DNA of 64,000 nucleotides from the NCBI RefSeq assembly GCF_003946095.1, contig NZ_RHOD01000007.1, positions 50,415 to 114,414 of the forward strand, read 5' to 3'. The stretch is from Levilactobacillus lindianensis (lineage in GTDB: Bacteria; Bacillota; Bacilli; Lactobacillales; Lactobacillaceae). Position 1 is the stretch's first letter. Every line of letters starts with the position of its first letter. Both the position numbers and the translations under genes were made by a program. Shown in pieces: positions 58,770-64,000 of the stretch. Below the pieces are notes generated by a model. The model searched no databases and was not told the origin of the DNA. It was given only the letters and a program-made list of their open reading frames with translations.

Positions 58770-58829
58770 TAAAAGATTACTTGGTAGTGCTTAATAGTGT
58801 CTAAAATCTATTATCACAGACCTCTAACA

Positions 58830-61607
58830 TCAGGATTTATGGTCAGTTTTGGCGCTTTCAACCTTTAATCTTTTAAGATGAACCATTTTATAATCATCGA
58901 TATACAAAACGTCTGACAAAACTTCTGGAATCTGGGTTCCCTTAGGATTAATTAAAATCTGGCAGCTTTTCAGATAATTGACTACTCCTGATACGTTCCA
59001 CTCACCTTGATAATGACTCATAAGCGTCCGGGTTAGTGCTGTTATAGAAGTGATTGAACTATTTCTACGCACCATAATCATGGGGTCTATTGGTAAAACA
59101 ACATTATCCGGTCCTTGCCACTCCAGTTTACGATAATACGAATCTTGGGTTGCAATGTAGCTTATTAGCTCAGGCGTCCATTCCAAACCAGTTAAGTGCG
59201 GTAAATTTGATGGTAGAGTAGATTGATCTACTAAAGATACGTAGGCATCTGGTTGCGAAAAAGGTAACTGTTTGCCTAAAAAGCGATTTACGGCTTCGGT
59301 TACTTTTGAACGATCTAAAAGGGAGGATAAGCGGGAAGCTAACACGAGGTTATTATTACCAACCGCTATTAATCGATTACGATCTTGTAAGCGACGAATG
59401 ATAAAGTAAATGGAGGAATCTTTATATCCAAGGTCATGATAAAATGTGCTAATTATTGATCGCGATAGAACTTGTTGTTGGAAAGAATCTGCTAATAATT
59501 GAGCATAATCAAAATTATCATTTTTATATTTTACAAAAGCATGTCCCTTCCAACGAGGATCCAGCCAAACAACAATGTCTGCAAAGTATTTGGTGCTTGT
59601 TAAATATTTTTCTGCGAATGGTAACTGGGAAGTTGCTTCTAAAAGACGTTGTTTCCAGATAGGATCCTCTAAAAGCTGTTTTTTAATTTCATTGATGAGA
59701 AGATATTCTGGATGCTGGTTGGTTTGCTGAGTAATTAAACCTTGCAAGTAAATCTGTAGACTTTGCGGTAATACGAAGTCCTGTTGTAAGACCCAATTAT
59801 CATGAATATTTACAGTTGGACAAAAGAAAACAGTTTGATTCACGGTATAATCTGGCCAACCGAATGCCTGACAAACCTCTTCTACTCGAGCGTAACCACC
59901 ATTGTTGGTTAAGTATTGTTGTAGGCTTTCCTGAATGGAAGTTATAACAGCGCCGTCCTTACGAATACTCATTGTATTTGCATGCCCAAATGTAAACTCA
60001 CCGCTTAGAAAATAACGAAGTTCATAGTAAAATTCATATCGGTTTTCAATATTAGCGTAGTCGGCCTCATGTTTAAACTGTTGATACAAACTATTAAGTG
60101 ACACCTCGGGGACGTCTTTCAGTCTCGCATTCAATGTAGACGCAACTCGATCACACAAGGTCGGGGATAGTTTTCGATGATTAGCTAATCTGAACTGACT
60201 GTTTCCTAGATAAGTTAACTCGTTTGTATCGACTAGTCGAAAAAATTTACTCGTAAGGGCACGGGACTCATTCTTCACAGGACGTTGGAATAAATCATGA
60301 TGAAATTGTTGCTGAAAAATCGTTTTTAGTTGGCTAATTCCTGACGTGTCACAATTAAAAACCATATTAGGATTGTCTGTAGCTAATTTCAGGAGATAGG
60401 TTGTACCCGTCATTTTCCGTCTGTATAAAGTATCTCCGAGAAAATAAGGATAATCATACTGACTTTGAATATCACGTATCAAATTATCCGATTGAAGGTC
60501 ATAGTTAGGAAGTAGTTCTCTAAAAATAGCCAATCGCTTAGTGGAAAATGTCTCAGTCGTATCAACTAGTTGCCAATCTAATCGAATTAATTGTTGACGG
60601 ATTTCTTTTTCAAGATTAGGCATGACAAGTATTGGTAATCTTGCTATTGTAATTTTAGGAATTTCAAGAACGGCTATTCTAGCTTGAATATCCGCTGATA
60701 AATCTTGCCAAAGAACGGCTCTATCGGGGATAATGGCTGTTAGCGCGATAACCTCTTGAATCTGATAGATTTGGGACCACCAGTCTCGAGCACCATTAAT
60801 TCGTGCTTTAATTTGACGAACTCGTTCACGTGTTAATCCTAATTGTTGGCCAATTTCATTTAATGTTGGGGAGTTCAGAAGCTTATCCAATCTAATGATA
60901 TCTGCCCAGTGTTTGCTATGATCTACGGCCCTTTGGAAAGCTGCGTCAAACCGTGTAAATCGATCAGCTACCGTTTCAAGGCGATACAGAACTTCATTGA
61001 GGATTTCGCCCGAACCGGTACGTACGTCAGAATCAACAATTAATTCTGTAGTATTGGCTGGTAGCCGTAATCCTAGTAAGTCTAATCGAGTTTGCAGTTG
61101 ATCAATAACGAATTTCTCGCCGGCATGGATTGTTTTCCATTCTTCATAGTGGGAAACTTCTAGGGACCAAGCCCATACTAAATCTTTACTAGTGCTCCCT
61201 GTAATTCCCAATTGTTTCAAAAAAAGTTTCACTTGATAATCGTTATCTGACAAACCAGCGAGTCGCGCAGTCACATCGGTAACTATTTTTAATTTTTCAG
61301 CTAAAGTAGGTAACAAAATTTCGGGATAATAAGTTGATTGATTTATGTCTGTTTCTATAGGTATCATGTTTGGAATACTTTTGGCCGCAAAATTGGGGTC
61401 TAACCAACTATTCACTAATTGAATTTTGGCAGATCCGATTCCTTTAAAGGTTTGAAGCTGTGCTAAAATCTGCGGTGTAATCTCATCAATGTAAGTAATT
61501 TTTAATTGATTCACTAAAATATCATGAATTAACTGATTATCCGTTGGAATTAATTGCCGATTAGTTACTGGAGAATCTACTTTTGGTTGGATGTTGTCTA
61601 ATGACAT
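58830..61607 (-). CDS. Large protein with sigma-70 region-4-like HTH and winged helices
   Basis: A 925-aa protein. Near residue 45 an alpha-CTD-like helix-hairpin-helix is visible (LQTFKGIGSAKIQLVNSWL). Around 255-275 there is a sigma region 4.2 motif (LNEIGQQLGLTRERVRQIKA). The C-terminal two thirds have several winged-helix-like segments (GYARVEEVCQAFGW; LSRSIISTFYHDLGYKDSSI). No catalytic motif is evident. ATG 61607 follows GAGGTG; a GTG at 61619 lies inside that RBS. It is the only gene between the two attachment-like repeats. Possibly a DNA-binding regulator in a defence or mobile element; function unknown. Confidence 0.7.
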   Translation of the reverse strand: MSLDNIQPKVDSPVTNRQLIPTDNQLIHDILVNQLKITYIDEITPQILAQLQTFKGIGSAKIQLVNSWLDPNFAAKSIPNMIPIETDINQSTYYPEILLPTLAEKLKIVTDVTARLAGLSDNDYQVKLFLKQLGITGSTSKDLVWAWSLEVSHYEEWKTIHAGEKFVIDQLQTRLDLLGLRLPANTTELIVDSDVRTGSGEILNEVLYRLETVADRFTRFDAAFQRAVDHSKHWADIIRLDKLLNSPTLNEIGQQLGLTRERVRQIKARINGARDWWSQIYQIQEVIALTAIIPDRAVLWQDLSADIQARIAVLEIPKITIARLPILVMPNLEKEIRQQLIRLDWQLVDTTETFSTKRLAIFRELLPNYDLQSDNLIRDIQSQYDYPYFLGDTLYRRKMTGTTYLLKLATDNPNMVFNCDTSGISQLKTIFQQQFHHDLFQRPVKNESRALTSKFFRLVDTNELTYLGNSQFRLANHRKLSPTLCDRVASTLNARLKDVPEVSLNSLYQQFKHEADYANIENRYEFYYELRYFLSGEFTFGHANTMSIRKDGAVITSIQESLQQYLTNNGGYARVEEVCQAFGWPDYTVNQTVFFCPTVNIHDNWVLQQDFVLPQSLQIYLQGLITQQTNQHPEYLLINEIKKQLLEDPIWKQRLLEATSQLPFAEKYLTSTKYFADIVVWLDPRWKGHAFVKYKNDNFDYAQLLADSFQQQVLSRSIISTFYHDLGYKDSSIYFIIRRLQDRNRLIAVGNNNLVLASRLSSLLDRSKVTEAVNRFLGKQLPFSQPDAYVSLVDQSTLPSNLPHLTGLEWTPELISYIATQDSYYRKLEWQGPDNVVLPIDPMIMVRRNSSITSITALTRTLMSHYQGEWNVSGVVNYLKSCQILINPKGTQIPEVLSDVLYIDDYKMVHLKRLKVESAKTDHKS

Positions 61608-61731
61608 CTTTGAAGTCACCTCATAAAAAAATCTCTTAAGATTACTATACTACAATAATCATCGTTAACGCTGATTATTCACAAGAGTAATCCATTAGAT
61701 ACAAAAAGGAACTCTACCCTTTATTAGGCAC

Positions 61732-61760
61732 AAAAGGCTACTCATAACGAGTAGCCTTTT
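61732..61760. terminator. Terminator-like hairpin
   Basis: AAAAGGCTACTC and GAGTAGCCTTTT form a perfect stem around ATAAC, upstream of the 925-aa gene. Confidence 0.8.
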
Positions 61761-61777
61761 ATGTATCAACTTCTCCA

Positions 61778-61805
61778 AAAAAACGCGTCACTTATGATAC
61801 GGAGA
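61778..61805. repeat. SCC-like attachment repeat, right copy
   Basis: A direct repeat of 58589-58616 with two differences, 3189 bp away. On the minus strand only SPYHK and the stop of rlmH remain; sequence upstream of it is unrelated. Confidence 0.75.
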
Positions 61806-62173
61806 GTCGTATCGGACTAATCTTCTGTTTTGCTCATGATTCAACATCCTTCTGTAATACCTAGTAACATAGAAGGTCCATTTCAACTCAATTTAGTTCA
61901 AGCGCCACAAGGGATGAGGCCTATTTGAGTACTTTCAACCTTTAGCAGATAAAACGTACTACCTACGGATACCGTATTGGATCAACTTCAATTACAGAAT
62001 ACAAGTCGAGTTCAAAGCAAATCTTCAAAAGGCCCAATTCGAAAATGAATTGAACCTCTCGGATTCTCTTCACCAACACTCGTTGACAACAGGCCGAAAG
62101 AAATCGAAACTATACCGTTCTTGACTTTCATAAAAATTTTAGTCATTTAACTGACTGCTTTCTAGAACTCATC
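61806..62173. other. Intergenic region, nothing recognised
   Basis: About 370 bases without a coding frame, repeat or hairpin that I can identify, between the right attachment repeat and the methyltransferase remnant. Confidence 0.5.
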
Positions 62174-63949
62174 TCACAGAGCATTCATATGCTTTTTTGC
62201 CTTAGGATAAATATATTTCTGATACAAGCTAAAAAGCATGTCCGTTCTCTGCTTATCCGAATCGAACCGTTGCCATCCCATTTCCTTCAAATACAAACCT
62301 TCCACAAAAACATCCAACTTTTGGAGAGACTCCTTAAGATCATTGGGCATTTTTTCACCATACAAATCTCGAATTATTTCTCCATGCTCTATATGACTAT
62401 TTCTAATCGATAACATTTGCATTGCCAGTTTGATTGCAGTTTTCTTCTCAAGCTCAGTTGCCTTTGGAAAAACAAACGTATTATAAATCAATGTATTAGT
62501 ATATTGCATGTCCTTTCGTAATCTACCAGCTATGGCTTTATTCCAAAGCATGTGTAGTCTTGTAGAAAGAAGAGAAAATACCCAATCATCTCGTTTAAAC
62601 CATCTTAAACCTTGAGACGGAATCATCGGGTACTGATACAGGACTACAGTTAAGTAGTTTCGATTACCAGATGTAGTTTGTGGCATAGCATATATATTAG
62701 ATAAAATTCCATTATCCTTAGACATCTTTGTAGGCGTGGAGGCATAAGCCCTAGTCGTCCTCGCACCACCCTCTCTATATATTTGGGTTGCTTTTATTTT
62801 TTCTCTCACCAGTGGATAATTAATTACCTCTGGATCGTTATCTCCAACATAAATTATTGGCCTGTTGTTATTAGTCACTAAATCTCTCGCACTAACAAAA
62901 TCAACAACATGCTGCCTCATGTTCTTACTAACAGTGTTCAATTCTTTTACTTCAACATCTGACAACAAATAATTATGATTATCCAAAGTCTTCATGCCTT
63001 GCTTCATTACAGATCTCGAATCAATTGGTGTACTTACTGTTTCAATAAATACACTCTTATCGTCTCGAAGATATTGATTAATATTTGCTACTAGCTCACC
63101 AACTGCCTCATTCTTGTTCTCCTTACGGTATAAGTATATATACCTGTCCTCGGGTGCCTCTTCCCTCTGTTCCATTCCAATAATCACGACTGTAACCTTG
63201 GCTCCTCTATTATTCCAATCAAAGCTTTGATGCGCAAATACAATCACATTATTCAAACTCATCACGTACTTCATCCAAATTGTTGGCTGTATTCCCTGTG
63301 TAATAGAATTACTAGAAACAAAAGCTGTCTTTATAGATGGATGCTCCTTCATAATTCTTGCTGCCTTAAGCCACCAACCACATACATAGTCCAAGGAACC
63401 AGTTTTTATATCTTGCACTAAAGCTTGTACACTCTTTTTCATACTATTGGAATATTCAGGATTTTTAACCCCCAGGAATGGTGGATTACCCAATATGTAG
63501 CTTAATTTCCTGAATGAAACCACACTATCCCAATCAACTTTCAAAGCATCTCCCTGGACAATATTAGCAGTTCTGTGCAAGGGAATTCGTAGATAAGGAG
63601 CTCCTGCGAGAACATATTCTGAAAGTTCCCTATTCAATAAATGATCCATCATCCACATACCCGCTTTGGCAATTTCAATAGGATATTCGTTATATTTTTT
63701 ATTTCCATCTTTATCTACATACGGAATCCCAATTTCAATTCCATTAAATTGCTCCACTTCCACTCCAATTAATGGTTGCCATGTAGCTTGTGAACGTGCT
63801 TTCCGAAAATCAATAAAATTTCCAGCTCCATCAAACCCTACATCTGTCGGACCTTCAAAACCGAAATCGACAAAAAGTCCCTTACGACGAATAATTTCGT
63901 CAATAACTTGATGCTCCAACCTGTGGATGTAAGCTGATTCCTGAGACAA
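62174..63949 (-). pseudogene. MmeI-like DNA adenine methyltransferase, 5' truncated
   Basis: 591 codons resemble the methyltransferase, target-recognition and C-terminal parts of MmeI-type restriction-modification enzymes. Visible are motif II region IGVEVEQFNGIEIG, GDAL (133-136), motif IV NPPF (155-158), and a TRD-like second half. The frame begins with TTG (LSQESAYIHRLEHQ), the segment that normally follows motif I (GSGNFL), and a stop codon lies two codons upstream. Motif I and the N-terminal nuclease/helical part are missing. The break coincides with what looks like the end of an insertion sequence, so the enzyme is most likely inactive. Confidence 0.75.
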
Positions 63950-64000
63950 CTTTTAAGAGAGCGTATAATGAATAAATCGTCTCTCAAAAGGAAGGAATTT
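63950..64000 (+). mobile_element. Probable left end of an insertion sequence
   Basis: The last 50 bases contain a GAGAG..CTCTC inverted repeat, a TATAAT (63964-63969) and AAAAGGAAGGAATTT, an RBS spaced for a start codon at about 64001 on plus. This looks like the upstream end of a transposase gene running out of the window. The family cannot be named. Confidence 0.45.

Noticed and set aside
58589..61805. A complete SCC element
   Set aside because: No ccr recombinase gene is present between the repeats, and they are not accompanied by an intact rlmH in this window; only scars can be claimed.

Overview
The window looks like chromosome of a heterofermentative-type lactobacillus (Lactobacillaceae; Levilactobacillus or Lactiplantibacillus-like). 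The signs are lactobacillar secreted proteins ending in DUF5776 domains, LPxTG adhesins and a sortase-assembled pilus, a helveticin-J-type bacteriocin, a chromosomal TetM-like ribosomal protection protein, strong AGGAGG ribosome binding sites, and a type I-E CRISPR with a Cas2-DnaQ fusion. Four parS-like ParB sites (12330, 17402, 39703, 42789) and rlmH scars suggest the replication-origin-proximal part of the chromosome. This is inferred from sequence alone.

Layout. 1-8.1 kb: tail of a surface protein, proline iminopeptidase, an esterase-MFS pair under a MerR-type promoter that lies between two copies of the 3' end of a neighbouring membrane gene, an alcohol dehydrogenase and a secreted protein. 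8.1-12.3 kb: a compact phage-derived module with a self-cleaving S24 repressor, divergent early genes, an ArpU/RinA-like late activator, two holin-type proteins and a helveticin-J-type bacteriocin. The holin unit and the bacteriocin share the same promoter architecture. 12.3-22.6 kb: TetM-like GTPase, MFS pump with an attenuator-like leader, SDR/MerR/GNAT cluster, and an LPQTS leucine-rich-repeat adhesin. 22.9-38.1 kb: complete type I-E CRISPR-Cas with eight cas genes on the minus strand between two arrays (35 and 53 repeats). 38.4-42.8 kb: DUF2075 ATPase, a broken NTF2-like gene, rarA, and an autoregulated XRE/DUF3278 pair. 42.8-48.3 kb: pilus operon whose last sortase gene carries an in-frame stop. 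48.7-57.7 kb: zinc-ribbon membrane protein, CRISPR relic, SEC10/PgrA-like surface protein, BspA-type LRR protein, and a second SDR/MerR pair. 57.7-64 kb: a scarred accessory region with rlmH 3'-end fragments, SCC-like 28-bp direct repeats, a 925-aa sigma-region-4/winged-helix protein, and an MmeI-like methyltransferase cut off at its 5' end, apparently by an insertion sequence.

How it fits together. The most coherent possible new system is the 8.1-12.3 kb module. DNA damage would inactivate the repressor and derepress the early operon. ArpU would then switch on matched late promoters for the holins and the bacteriocin, giving inducible release of a leaderless class III bacteriocin with no phage structural genes present. 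The second is the rlmH-linked island at the right end, which resembles SCC-type integration scars carrying defence-like cargo. The CRISPR locus is conventional in gene content, but the leader of array 1 overlaps the end of cas2-dnaQ, and the two arrays hold diverged spacers against the same target.
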